This document shows positions 14,992 to 23,691 of a stretch of 64,000 nt of DNA, piece by piece (position 1 is the first letter of the stretch; each line of letters begins with the position of its first letter). The DNA lies in assembly GCF_047730175.1 (NCBI RefSeq), contig NZ_CP159833.1, positions 2,542,001 through 2,606,000 on the forward strand. The letters run 5' to 3'. The DNA comes from Marifrigoribacter sp047730175. GTDB lineage: Bacteria > Bacteroidota > Bacteroidia > Flavobacteriales > Flavobacteriaceae. The position numbers and the translations under genes are program-made. Under the pieces are notes generated by a model. That model had not been told where the DNA came from, ran no database searches, and worked only from the letters and a program-made list of their open reading frames with translations.

Positions 14992-16365
14992 ATGAAGAAA
15001 AATATTTTTACAATTTATTTGCTTTTTGGGACAATTATTATTTCTCAAGCGCAATTAAACCCTGCAATTACATCCTTTTTGCAAAACACTACAGAAACAG
15101 GTAGTTATTATATGGCGGGTAATTCTACCGCTATAAATAATAACATTTTGGTGAATTGCCAACAAGTTGAATATTCAGATGATTTTGTTTATATTTCAGC
15201 TACTGGTGTGCCAGCATACCCAACGGGTCCTTTTCTAGATGGAAATCCTTCTCAGTCACAAAATCAAAATGCAATTTTCAAGCTCCCTTTAGATCCTCAA
15301 GAAAATGAAGGAGCCCCTGATAATACAGTGCCTGGAAATATAGGTGTGTTTGTGAATGGAGTTTCTTTATTTGATTATAGAGATGGTGTTGCTTGGAATA
15401 CAAATACCAATTCTTTATGTGGTGGACCAGGTAATCCTCCTTGTCCAGGAGGGCCAGGAGCTCAACAAGATTGGAACCGAGATGCTATTCCTGCTGAAAT
15501 GGCTGGTTTTGATTGTTCTAAAGGACATCCAGCGATGGGAAACTATCACCACCATCAAAATCCATCAGCATTTAAGCTTGATTTAGAGATCGTCTCTGAT
15601 ATTTGCAATTTGTATGATGCAGACGGGCTTTATTTTATTAATGATAATGAACATTCCCCTTTACTAGGATTTGCATTCGATGGTTTTCCGATATACGGAG
15701 CCTATGGTTATGCAAATGAAGATGGAAGTGGAGGTATTGTTAGAATTAAGTCCGGTTACCAATTAAGAAGTATTACCCTTAGAACACATCATGCAGATGG
15801 TACGAATGTAGATGATGGACCACCCGTTGACGCGACGTATTTCTTAGGCTATTTTAGAGAAGATTATGAATATGTTGAGAATACTCAAGAGGATTATCTA
15901 GACGAACATAATGGACGTATGATTATGACTCCTGAATATCCTGATGGAACTTATGCTTACTTCGCTACTGTAGATGATAATTGGAACTCAGTGTATCCAT
16001 ATGCAGTAGGGCCTACATTTTATGGTAATTATGAGAATAGGATTGTAAATTCAATTAATGAATCAACAATCATTTACGAAGAGGAATTAGGTGTTTCTGA
16101 AACAATTTTTAATGAACTCAATATTACGATTTTTCCAAACCCTGCCGCTGATCTTATTGCTGTTCAATTAGGTAGTTTAGTATTTGATGAATTACAAGTT
16201 GAATTGTTTGATATATCAGGAAAATTAATTAAATCTACCAATATTAAAAAGGGTAGTACTATTGCTTATTTTGATGTACAAACTGTATATGAAGGCGTAT
16301 ATTTAGTTAAAATATCTAATAACAAGAAAAGTGTTATAAAGAAAGTTATAATCAAAAGGGAATAA
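14992..16365 (+). CDS. YHYH-domain protein with T9SS sorting tail
   Basis: This 457-residue protein is exported by Sec (signal ending ISQAQ) and then carries a C-terminal T9SS type A tail (ITIFPNPAADL..., ending YLVKISNNKKSVIKKVIIKR). The body is a YHYH-family domain: GNYHHHQNP near 183-191, LLGFAFDGFPIYGAYGY, and acidic GTNVDDGPPVDATYFL. The clustered histidines suggest metal binding but no reaction is known to me. It lies 65 bp after the MbnH-like gene, and the terminator comes only after it, so the three are likely one transcript with an extracellular metal-related role. Confidence 0.8.
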   Translation: MKKNIFTIYLLFGTIIISQAQLNPAITSFLQNTTETGSYYMAGNSTAINNNILVNCQQVEYSDDFVYISATGVPAYPTGPFLDGNPSQSQNQNAIFKLPLDPQENEGAPDNTVPGNIGVFVNGVSLFDYRDGVAWNTNTNSLCGGPGNPPCPGGPGAQQDWNRDAIPAEMAGFDCSKGHPAMGNYHHHQNPSAFKLDLEIVSDICNLYDADGLYFINDNEHSPLLGFAFDGFPIYGAYGYANEDGSGGIVRIKSGYQLRSITLRTHHADGTNVDDGPPVDATYFLGYFREDYEYVENTQEDYLDEHNGRMIMTPEYPDGTYAYFATVDDNWNSVYPYAVGPTFYGNYENRIVNSINESTIIYEEELGVSETIFNELNITIFPNPAADLIAVQLGSLVFDELQVELFDISGKLIKSTNIKKGSTIAYFDVQTVYEGVYLVKISNNKKSVIKKVIIKRE

Positions 16366-16396
16366 ATATTCAAATAGAATATTTATACTATTTTTA

Positions 16397-16436
16397 AAAA
16401 GCAAATATTACCGAAGGGTAAGATTTGCTTTTTTTA
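16397..16436 (+). terminator. Rho-independent terminator after the MbnP-MbnH-YHYH operon
   Basis: AAAAGCAAATATTACC pairs with GGTAAGATTTGCTTTT (one mismatch), followed by a T tract. Confidence 0.85.
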
Positions 16437-16521
16437 TTAAGGTATATTTAACCTAAATTTAAATATAAACTAATATTACTTCCTAGTTAAAACTCGTAAC
16501 TTGCACTACAAAGATGAATGT

Positions 16522-17166
16522 ATGCGAGATAATTTACATGATTATCGTAAAAATTATAATAAAGGTGAATTAACAAAAAGCACTGTTGATTCTAATCCTT
16601 TGCAACAATTCAGAAAATGGTTTCATGAAGTTAAAGATTCTGAATCTGTTGACGAAGTAAATGCTATGACATTAACAACCATAGGAATTGATGGTTTTCC
16701 AAAGGGTAGAGTAGTCTTATTAAAAAAATACGATGAATACGGATTTTATTTTTACACAAATTATTTAAGTGAAAAAGGTAAATCTATAGCACAGAATAAT
16801 AAAGTTTCTTTATCATTTTTTTGGCCAGGAATGGAAAGGCAAATCATTATTAAAGGAACCGCTACAAAAACAACGGAACAAGATTCTATAAATTATTTCA
16901 ACTCTAGACCTTTAGGAAGCAAATTAGGCGCAATAATTTCTAGTCAGAGTGAAGTTATTTCTAATCGAGAAGTATTGGAAATAGAATTGGAACAATTAGA
17001 GAAAAAACATGAACAACAAGAAGTACTAAAGCCAGCGTATTGGGGAGGTTATTTAGTGTCTCCAACTGCTATAGAATTCTGGCAAGGAAGACCAAATCGA
17101 TTGCACGATAGAATCCGCTATACTCTTGAAGATTACGATTGGAAAATAGAACGTTTATCGCCTTAA
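16522..17166 (+). CDS. pdxH: Pyridoxamine 5'-phosphate oxidase
   Basis: It oxidises pyridoxamine- or pyridoxine-5'-phosphate to PLP with FMN. The start at 16522 gives MRDNLHDYRKNY, as in most PdxH proteins; an upstream in-frame TTG at 16501 would add seven residues and overlap a TAACTTGC promoter-like sequence. FMN and substrate motifs are visible: GRVVLLKKYDEYGFYFYTNY, SEKGKSIAQN, SRPLGSKLGAIISSQS and the C-terminal EFWQGRPNRLHDRIRY. The C-terminal WKIERLSP is standard. Confidence 0.95.
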   Translation: MRDNLHDYRKNYNKGELTKSTVDSNPLQQFRKWFHEVKDSESVDEVNAMTLTTIGIDGFPKGRVVLLKKYDEYGFYFYTNYLSEKGKSIAQNNKVSLSFFWPGMERQIIIKGTATKTTEQDSINYFNSRPLGSKLGAIISSQSEVISNREVLEIELEQLEKKHEQQEVLKPAYWGGYLVSPTAIEFWQGRPNRLHDRIRYTLEDYDWKIERLSP

Positions 17167-17227
17167 ATAGATTAGTGATATATGTACGCTTAAGCAACTG
17201 TAAATTAATATAATATAAATAATATTT

Positions 17228-17713
17228 ATGAAAACTTTATACATGTTGAGGCATGCGAAATCTTCTTGGAAACATGATGTAATAGATCATCAAAGACCTT
17301 TAAAAGGAAGAGGTAATAACGATGCAAAATTGCTGTCAGATCATTTGAAAGATGCAATAAAAGCTCCTCAGCTAATTATTTCGAGTGATGCTAATAGAGC
17401 TTTATCTACCGCACAATATTTTAAAGAAGCTTTTCAAGTTTCTGACGATAATTTCACAACAAATCATGAATTATACGATTTTAGTGGGCAACAGGTAATG
17501 AAAGTTATAAATTCAATAGATGATTCACTAGATAGAGTTATGATCGTAGGTCATAACCATGCATTTACTTCCATAGCAAATATGTTGGGTTCAGATTATA
17601 TTGATAATATGCCTACTTGTGGTTTTGTAATTCTTCGATTTAAAGAAGACTCTTGGAGTAAAATAAGTACAGGTAAGACCAAAAAAACATATTTTCCGAG
17701 AGATTTTAAATAA
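17228..17713 (+). CDS. sixA: SixA-like histidine phosphatase
   Basis: A 161-residue phosphoglycerate-mutase-superfamily phosphatase. The catalytic LRHAKSSW (RH nucleophile) is at the N-terminus, RPLKGRG follows, the second arginine is in SSDANRALSTA and the second histidine in VGHNHAF. The family removes phosphate from histidine or from small molecules. It is placed 7 bp before ppx, as in many flavobacteria where this pair relates to polyphosphate metabolism, though no ppk lies here. The substrate is unknown. Confidence 0.85.
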   Translation: MKTLYMLRHAKSSWKHDVIDHQRPLKGRGNNDAKLLSDHLKDAIKAPQLIISSDANRALSTAQYFKEAFQVSDDNFTTNHELYDFSGQQVMKVINSIDDSLDRVMIVGHNHAFTSIANMLGSDYIDNMPTCGFVILRFKEDSWSKISTGKTKKTYFPRDFK

Positions 17714-17720
17714 GTATTTT

Positions 17721-18623
17721 ATGAGTAAACTTTCTATCGAAAAATACGCAGCAATCGATATCGGCTCTAATGCGATACGTTTGTTAATCGTCACAGTTTT
17801 TGAACGTCCGGGTATTGAGCCTAAATTCAAAAAAACGTCTTTAGTAAGAGTGCCAATTCGATTAGGAGAAGATGTTTTTGTTCATGGTAAAATTTCAAAT
17901 AAAAATTATTTGCGAATGGTAGATGCTATGAATGCTTTTAAACTTTTATTAAAAACTCAATATATAAAAAATTATAGGGCTTGTGCTACTTCAGCAATGA
18001 GAAATGCAATTAATGGAGAAATGATAGTTAATAAAATATTGGAGCAAACTGGTGTGAAAATCAATATTATTGATGGGTATGATGAAGCTGCCCTTATTGC
18101 ATCTACTAATATAAATTCTTATGTAAATAATGATGAAAACTATTTATATGTAGATGTTGGAGGTGGGAGTACTGAGTTTACAATTTATTCAAATGGAAAG
18201 GTTGTTGAATCACGTTCTTTTAGGTTAGGTACGGTACGAATTATTAATAATTTAGTAGATAAATCATTATGGGAAAATGTCGAAGAATGGATAAAATCGA
18301 AGACAAAAAATTATAAAGAAGTCACATTGTTAGGCTCGGGAGGAAACATTAATACAATTTATAAAAATAGTGGAAAAAAAATGGGAACACCATTAAGTTA
18401 TTTTTACCTATCAACTTATTATAAGCATATTAAAAATCTAAGCTACGAAGAACGTATTTTTGATTTAAATATGAATCCCGATCGAGCAGATGTAGTTATT
18501 CCTGCTACAAAAATTTATTTATCTGCAATGAAATGGTCTAAAGCTAAAAATATTTATGTTCCAAAAATCGGTCTTGCTGATGGTATTATTAGAAGTTTAT
18601 ATAACAAAAGGATGAATCAATAA
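17721..18623 (+). CDS. ppx: Ppx/GppA-family phosphatase (exopolyphosphatase-like)
   Basis: A 300-residue actin-like ATPase-fold enzyme. It has the phosphate-1 motif AAIDIGSNAIRLLI and phosphate-2 motif YVDVGGGSTEF, plus LLGSGGNINTIY later. It hydrolyses polyphosphate or pppGpp. The short form lacks the C-terminal HD-like domain of E. coli Ppx. It is in an operon with sixA 7 bp upstream and ends at the convergent glycine-zipper gene. Confidence 0.9.
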   Translation: MSKLSIEKYAAIDIGSNAIRLLIVTVFERPGIEPKFKKTSLVRVPIRLGEDVFVHGKISNKNYLRMVDAMNAFKLLLKTQYIKNYRACATSAMRNAINGEMIVNKILEQTGVKINIIDGYDEAALIASTNINSYVNNDENYLYVDVGGGSTEFTIYSNGKVVESRSFRLGTVRIINNLVDKSLWENVEEWIKSKTKNYKEVTLLGSGGNINTIYKNSGKKMGTPLSYFYLSTYYKHIKNLSYEERIFDLNMNPDRADVVIPATKIYLSAMKWSKAKNIYVPKIGLADGIIRSLYNKRMNQ

Positions 18624-18656
18624 TCATTTAGCTAGTTTTTGATTCGGATGATTCTT

Positions 18657-19124
18657 TTAAATAACTCTACCTAATCTTTTGGCTTCAGCATCTTTTCTTG
18701 CACCATACATCATTCCAAATACCATACCAACACCTGTTCCTATAGACAATCCAATACTGGTTCCAAGACCTGCAAAAATTGCTGTTCCTATAGATAAACC
18801 TATGCTTGTACCAAATATCATCCCATATATCATATACGTTTCGGTGTAGTATTTTGCAGAAGTGAACGAAAATTCGTTTTTCAGAAATATTTTAAATTCA
18901 GATCCTTTTTGTTTGTAGAATTTTTTTCTGTTTTCCGTAGCGGTATTTAACTCCAATGAAGAGAGTTTTTCTTGTATTAATTGAGACTGTTCTTTAGTTA
19001 AACCTCTATTATTCAATGATGTTAAAGTTCCAATAAAACAGTCATACACTTTTTTTTCAGATTTTTTCTCTGTTTGAGATCGTAAAGTGTTCAATAATTC
19101 GGAAGCTTTGTTTATGTTCATCAT
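18657..19124 (-). CDS. Glycine-zipper membrane protein of unknown function
   Basis: The 155-residue protein has a charged helical N-terminal half (residues 1-90) and two hydrophobic C-terminal segments with GTSIGLSIGTAIFAGLG and GTSIGLSIGTGVGMVFGMM. Their G-x-x-x-G spacing is that of glycine-zipper membrane helices. The GTSIGLSIGT block is repeated exactly, suggesting an internal duplication. No enzyme motif is seen. It has no obvious operon partner; miaE is 55 bp upstream on the same strand. I do not recognise a named family. Confidence 0.6.
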   Translation of the reverse strand: MMNINKASELLNTLRSQTEKKSEKKVYDCFIGTLTSLNNRGLTKEQSQLIQEKLSSLELNTATENRKKFYKQKGSEFKIFLKNEFSFTSAKYYTETYMIYGMIFGTSIGLSIGTAIFAGLGTSIGLSIGTGVGMVFGMMYGARKDAEAKRLGRVI

Positions 19125-19179
19125 ACATTATAAGTAGTTGAATTTGTTTTTTTGTTACACTCATTTATTTTTAGGTACC

Positions 19180-19761
19180 TTATCCATGAACCGTCTCATT
19201 AGTTCCTAAATTTTTCATGATCTCTGCTTCATATTCAAGAAGGTCATTCCATTTTTCATCCACTTCTTTTCTGACTCCATACTTACGTGCAAAGCCAAGA
19301 AACATAGTATAATGATTCGCTTCACTCACCATTAAGTTTTTATAAAAAACAGCCAATTCTTTGTCTTGTAATTCTTCACTCAACAATCTAAATCGTTCAC
19401 AACTTCTTGCTTCAATCAATGCAGCATAGAGTAATCGATGGACTAATTGTGTTGTTCTGCTTCCGCCTTTCGGAAAAAACTTTATTAATTGATTTACATA
19501 ATCATCTTTACGATCTCTACCAAGTATCCAACCTCGAGCAATGATAATATCATGAACTAATTTAAAATGGCTCATTTCTTCTTTTACAAGGGCTGTCATT
19601 TCTTGAACAAGCTCCGTATACTCAGGAAAGCTTACAATAAGTGAAATCGCCGTAGAGGTGGCTTTCTGCTCGCAAAAAGCGTGGTCTGTTAATATTTCTT
19701 CAATATTTTTTTCAACAATATTTACCCAACGAGGGTCTGTGGGAAGTTTTAGGCCTAACAT
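19180..19761 (-). CDS. miaE: tRNA-(ms2io6A)-hydroxylase MiaE
   Basis: A non-heme di-iron enzyme that hydroxylates the isopentenyl group of ms2i6A37 in tRNA. A ferritin-like four-helix bundle is implied by iron-ligand motifs: DHAFCEQKA, EEMSHFKLVH, EARSCERFRLL and EANHYTMF. Its length (193) matches the family. The start lies 2 bp after the dnaX stop, so it is probably co-transcribed with dnaX. The chemistry requires O2, consistent with an aerobe. Confidence 0.93.
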   Translation of the reverse strand: MLGLKLPTDPRWVNIVEKNIEEILTDHAFCEQKATSTAISLIVSFPEYTELVQEMTALVKEEMSHFKLVHDIIIARGWILGRDRKDDYVNQLIKFFPKGGSRTTQLVHRLLYAALIEARSCERFRLLSEELQDKELAVFYKNLMVSEANHYTMFLGFARKYGVRKEVDEKWNDLLEYEAEIMKNLGTNETVHG

Positions 19762-19763
19762 AA

Positions 19764-21503
19764 TTATATATCTAAATCAAATTCTTTTCTAAGGACGTCA
19801 ATTAAAGGATTTTTTTCCATTAATTTTTCAAACTTGTCTTGGGCAGTATAAGCATATTTTTTAATAGCAGTCTCATTTACTTCAATAGCTAAATCGATTT
19901 CGTAATTATTGAGAGTTTTCTTTAAAAACAACAATAAATCGTATTTGGCGCGTTCCACTTCCACTTTTATAGTGCTATTTGGAAACTCTAAATGAATCGT
20001 ATTCCCTTCAAGCTTTGGAGAACCCATAGTTAAATGAGAAAGTAAATTAAACTTCCCTTCTTTTTCTATTTTTTTAGTATACGCTTCCCATGCTGCAAGT
20101 AATTCTTCTTGAGTGAATTCGGTAACAGGTAAATCTTCTTTATCAACTGCTTTTGCTACTAATTCTTCTTTTAGCTGTTGTTTTTTCTGAATACTTTTTA
20201 AGGAAAGCGCAGAAACCCTTTTTGTAGTACGTTCCTTTAAAATTCTAGGACGTTCAATTACTTTTTCTTCTATAATTTCTTCTGAATGTACTTTTTCAAT
20301 AGGTGCTATTTTTTCTGAAATAATTTCTTGTATTACTTTAGTTTCAGAAATAACGTTATCAATGATAGTACTTGAAGCTATTGAGGTTTTTTCAGCAACA
20401 AAGAAAGAAGGAGGTATTACGAAGTTTTTAGGCTTTTTTTTTTCACCCTCAAAGGTGAGAGAAGCCAACTGCATTAAGCATAATTCAACTAACAATCGTT
20501 GATTGCGACTTAGTTTGTATTTTAAATCACAGGTATTTGCTATTTCAATACCTTTAAATAAAAAATCTAAATCTGTTTTTTTAGATTGTTCTAGATACAT
20601 GATTTTTACTTGCTCACCAACCTCTAGTAGGCTAATGGTTTCCTCATTTCGGCACACCATTAGATCTCTGAAATGAGAAGCTAATCCCATCGTAAAGTGA
20701 TGGCCATCAAACCCTTTGGAAAGAATATCATTGTACAATACCAAAAGGCTTGGTATATTGTTTTCAAGTATTAAATCGGTTACTTGAAAAAAGTACGTAT
20801 AATCTAAAACATTTAAGTTTTCGGTAACAGCTTGTCTCGTTAAATTTTTCCCTGAAAAACTAACCACACGATCAAATATAGATAAGGCATCTCGTAAGGC
20901 TCCATCTGCTTTTTGAGCGATAATATGCAATGCATCGTCTTCAGCATCTATATTTTCAGCTTTAGCTACCTTGGCTAAATGTCCTTTAATATCAGTTACG
21001 GTGATTCGTTTAAAATCGAATATTTGGCAACGCGATAAAATGGTAGGAATTATTTTATGTTTTTCAGTAGTTGCAAGAATAAAAATTGCGTGTTTTGGGG
21101 GTTCTTCTAAAGTCTTTAAAAAAGCATTAAAGGCTGCAGATGAAAGCATATGAACCTCATCAATAATATACACTTTAAAATGCCCTACTTGAGGAGGAAT
21201 ACGGACTTGATCAATTAAATTTCGAATATCATCTACCGAATTGTTAGAAGCTGCATCTAATTCAAAAATATTAAAAGCAAAATCTTCATCTGGATTTTCT
21301 TCTCCTGTCTGGTTAATTTTCTTTGCTAAAATACGTGCGCAGGTAGTTTTTCCCACACCTCTAGGTCCAGTAAATAATAATGCTTGAGCTAAATGATCAC
21401 TCTTTATAGCATTCTCTAGCGTATTAGTAATCGCTTGTTGCCCTACCACATCATTAAAGTGGGCGGGTCTATATTTCCTTGCTGATACAATAAAGTGTTC
21501 CAT
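19764..21503 (-). CDS. dnaX: DNA polymerase III subunit gamma/tau
   Basis: The clamp-loader ATPase. The Walker A is FTGPRGVGKTTCAR, the DEVH box is YIIDEVHMLSSAAFNAFL, and sensor and arginine-finger regions follow (ATTEKHKIIPTILSRCQIF). Unlike most DnaX proteins, the segment after Walker A (KKINQTGEENPDEDFAFNI) lacks the four-cysteine zinc module, which I recall as common in Bacteroidota. The C-terminal part (about 370-579) is basic and acidic linker plus a tau-like domain. No slippery A/T stretch that would make a shorter gamma form is evident. Confidence 0.95.
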   Translation of the reverse strand: MEHFIVSARKYRPAHFNDVVGQQAITNTLENAIKSDHLAQALLFTGPRGVGKTTCARILAKKINQTGEENPDEDFAFNIFELDAASNNSVDDIRNLIDQVRIPPQVGHFKVYIIDEVHMLSSAAFNAFLKTLEEPPKHAIFILATTEKHKIIPTILSRCQIFDFKRITVTDIKGHLAKVAKAENIDAEDDALHIIAQKADGALRDALSIFDRVVSFSGKNLTRQAVTENLNVLDYTYFFQVTDLILENNIPSLLVLYNDILSKGFDGHHFTMGLASHFRDLMVCRNEETISLLEVGEQVKIMYLEQSKKTDLDFLFKGIEIANTCDLKYKLSRNQRLLVELCLMQLASLTFEGEKKKPKNFVIPPSFFVAEKTSIASSTIIDNVISETKVIQEIISEKIAPIEKVHSEEIIEEKVIERPRILKERTTKRVSALSLKSIQKKQQLKEELVAKAVDKEDLPVTEFTQEELLAAWEAYTKKIEKEGKFNLLSHLTMGSPKLEGNTIHLEFPNSTIKVEVERAKYDLLLFLKKTLNNYEIDLAIEVNETAIKKYAYTAQDKFEKLMEKNPLIDVLRKEFDLDI

Positions 21504-21584
21504 AGAAGTGAAACAAAGATAAAAATGTCATTTGTTTTTTGAAAATTTAGATTTCTTATTTTACGGTATTTATTAACATTAGTC

Positions 21585-21592
21585 TATTTTTG
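21585..21592 (+). promoter_or_regulatory. -7 box of the RNase P RNA gene
   Basis: TATTTTTG fits TAnnTTTG and lies about 6 nt before the mature 5' end of the RNA, the expected distance. The -33 region has no clear TTG. Confidence 0.5.
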
Positions 21593-21595
21593 CAA

Positions 21596-21896
21596 AAGCA
21601 GACCGTCTCATCGCTTCAATTTAGTTTGAAGAGGAAAGTCCGGACACCATAGGGAAGCATACCGGCTAACAGCCGTCATCTCATTTTATGAGATAGGACT
21701 AGTGCAACAGAAAGAATGTACAGATAATGCTGTAGTGAAACCAGGTAAACTCTATGCGGTGCAATGCCATGTAAACCTGTGCTTGAGAGTACCCGCTCGA
21801 TGCAGGAGGGTAGGCAGATTCATCTTACTGGTAACAGTAAGGGTAGATAAATGATGAGAAACTTTATAGTTACAGAATCCGGCTTATAGGTCTGCT
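21596..21896 (+). ncRNA. rnpB: RNase P RNA (bacterial type A)
   Basis: The catalytic RNA that matures tRNA 5' ends. Hallmark conserved segments are in order: 5' end AGCAGACC paired with GGTCTGC at the 3' end (P1), GAGGAAAGTCCGGACACCAT (CR-I and P3/P4), ACAGAAAGAATGTACAGATAA (CR-II/III), GTGAAACCAGG, and ACAGAATCCGGCTTATAGG (CR-V and P4). A T tract follows P1, acting as a terminator. Its length of about 300 nt is usual. It is divergent from dnaX. Confidence 0.95.
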
Positions 21897-21906
21897 TTTT
21901 TTATTT

Positions 21907-22286
21907 TTAGGAGCTAATTAATTTTTTAGCCCATTTGATACAATCTTCATAAGAGTCAAAAACTTCTAAAGTTCTTTTATAAAATTTCTTTTCAAACCTT
22001 GCAGTTTTTAAAGCAGATTGTGAATAACCCACAACTCCAATCCCTTTTAAATTTGGAAGTATAGAAGAATGCAATAAACAAGTAGGGTTGATAGTATAGT
22101 CATTAAATCTGTTAGCAATAGATATATAAGGTTGTGTTGGGTAATTACGAATGAAAACTTCACTTATTTCTACTAAATGAGGTATATCAAAAGAAACCCC
22201 TCATTAATTGTTGAAACAATATAATCTTTGTGCAGTTCTAAAATTGCAAAATTTAATGTAATGATTTTTGGTTTTTCTGCACTCAA
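21907..22286 (-). pseudogene. Frameshifted STAS/SpoIIAA-like flavobacterial protein
   Basis: From a TTG at 22286 the frame gives MSAEKPKIITLNFAILELHK and VSTINEG, then shifts in a run of four C (near 22196-22199) into a frame reading FDIPHLVEISEVFIRNYP, SIANRFNDYTINPTCL, GIGVVGYSQSALKTARFEKK and ending FDSYEDCIKWAKKLISS. Adding one base in the run would restore one continuous protein. It is the same family as the intact gene at 37841-38230. Either a true frameshift or a homopolymer sequencing error is possible. Confidence 0.55.
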
Positions 22287-22336
22287 TATAAATTGATTAT
22301 ATCTATAGATTTAAGAAATATTCTTGAGAATAGAAA

Positions 22337-22870
22337 TTAACTAAAAAAACTAAACACAGAATCACCGTACCTTCTGGATTCTTTAAAGTTATTTAATGAG
22401 GATAAGTTGCTTTGTTTTTTATGCTCTATAATTAGCATTCCTTCTTCATTTAATAAGTTCTTATTAAAAACTATTTCTGATATTTCTTCAAGTTGATTTA
22501 TCTTAAAATCGTAAGGAGGATCTGCAAAAATTATATCAAACTTTTTTGTACAACTATTTAGGTATCTAAGCACATCAGATTTAATAGTGGTAATAGGTAA
22601 ATCTAGCTCTAGAGTAATACTTTCAATATATTTCACACAACCATAAAATGAATCTACAGCTATTATTTCTTTACCTCCTCGAGAGCCAAATTCATAACTT
22701 ATATTTCCGGTTCCAGAAAAAATATCGAGTAGGGTAGATTCACTGTAATCTATCTTGTTATTGATAATATTAAAGAGTCCTTCTTTTGCGAAATCAGTGG
22801 TAGGCCTAACCGGTAGTTTTTTAGGGGCCATTAACCTTTTACTTTTATGTATTCCTGAAATGATTCGCAT
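22337..22870 (-). CDS. rsmD: 16S rRNA (guanine966-N2)-methyltransferase RsmD
   Basis: A Rossmann-fold SAM-dependent methyltransferase. MRIISGIHKSKRL and RPTTDFAKEGLFNI are the RsmD N-terminus; LLDIFSGTGNISYEFGSRG is SAM motif I; FADPPYDF is the catalytic (D/N)PPY motif. It methylates N2 of G966 in the small-subunit RNA. The start overlaps by one base with the stop of the DUF3822 gene, so the two are translationally linked, an arrangement common in this family. Confidence 0.92.
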   Translation of the reverse strand: MRIISGIHKSKRLMAPKKLPVRPTTDFAKEGLFNIINNKIDYSESTLLDIFSGTGNISYEFGSRGGKEIIAVDSFYGCVKYIESITLELDLPITTIKSDVLRYLNSCTKKFDIIFADPPYDFKINQLEEISEIVFNKNLLNEEGMLIIEHKKQSNLSSLNNFKESRRYGDSVFSFFS

Positions 22871-23691
22871 TAAATTATTGCTTTTAATAAGAAATTATGA
22901 TGTGTATCATCTGTATTTGAAAAAAATATAGGTTGAATCGTTTTTAAAAAATCAATGTTACGAACATACTTAAAAAGTATATTGTATGTGTCATCTCCCT
23001 TATTAATATTGCCTAAAATAATTGTTTTTACAAGATCTGGATCTAATTTTAATTGTTCAAAACAGAATAGAATGTAGTAAATAAAATCTTCTGGTGTTTT
23101 ATAAAGATAGCTATTGCAAATTAATAGACTGCCATTTTTCACTACAATAAAGTCGAATATTTCTTCTGAAACATTAATATAAACTGTTGGCTCAATGGTA
23201 TATTTCTCTAGATCTAAAATCGATTTTATTAATAAAGTTGATGCATGATAATATTTAAAAGAACCAAATTGTTCGAAAAAATAATTATTAATATTTACAT
23301 AAGGAACATAGACTGATGTGATGTCTTTATTTTCAATAGTATCGAAACTAATAAAATCGTTTGCTAATATTTTTGAATTAAACTTTAAATAATCACTTGC
23401 TTTAGATTCATCAAAAAGAGGCGTAGGAACTATAGTATATAAGTGAGTAGCATAAATAACGACTACTTCTGAAAATGGGTGTAGATCTTTTAAGTCATTT
23501 GAAATTACAGATGAAATATCAACTAATAATTCTTCTGGAGTAGCTTTAGAGGTGTATTTTTTTTCAGTAAAAAAAACAACTGATTTCGTATCTTCTTTTG
23601 AGACCAAAAAAGAAAGCCCGGTCAAGGAAACTTGAACGGACAATCTATTATAATTTGAATTTAATATGTTATTGATCTTCTTGAGTGTCAT
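22870..23691 (-). CDS. DUF3822 family protein (actin-like fold)
   Basis: I chose the ATG at 23691 (MTLKKINNILNS); an ATG at 23712 would overlap the upstream gene by 44 bp. The 273-residue product matches DUF3822 by its position before rsmD and by LSVQVSLTGLSFLVSKED, ATHLYTIVPTPLFDES and YVPYVNINNYFFEQFG. The family resembles ParM/PilM-like actin folds. Function is unknown; conservation beside rsmD is the only clue. Confidence 0.8.
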   Translation of the reverse strand: MTLKKINNILNSNYNRLSVQVSLTGLSFLVSKEDTKSVVFFTEKKYTSKATPEELLVDISSVISNDLKDLHPFSEVVVIYATHLYTIVPTPLFDESKASDYLKFNSKILANDFISFDTIENKDITSVYVPYVNINNYFFEQFGSFKYYHASTLLIKSILDLEKYTIEPTVYINVSEEIFDFIVVKNGSLLICNSYLYKTPEDFIYYILFCFEQLKLDPDLVKTIILGNINKGDDTYNILFKYVRNIDFLKTIQPIFFSNTDDTHHNFLLKAII

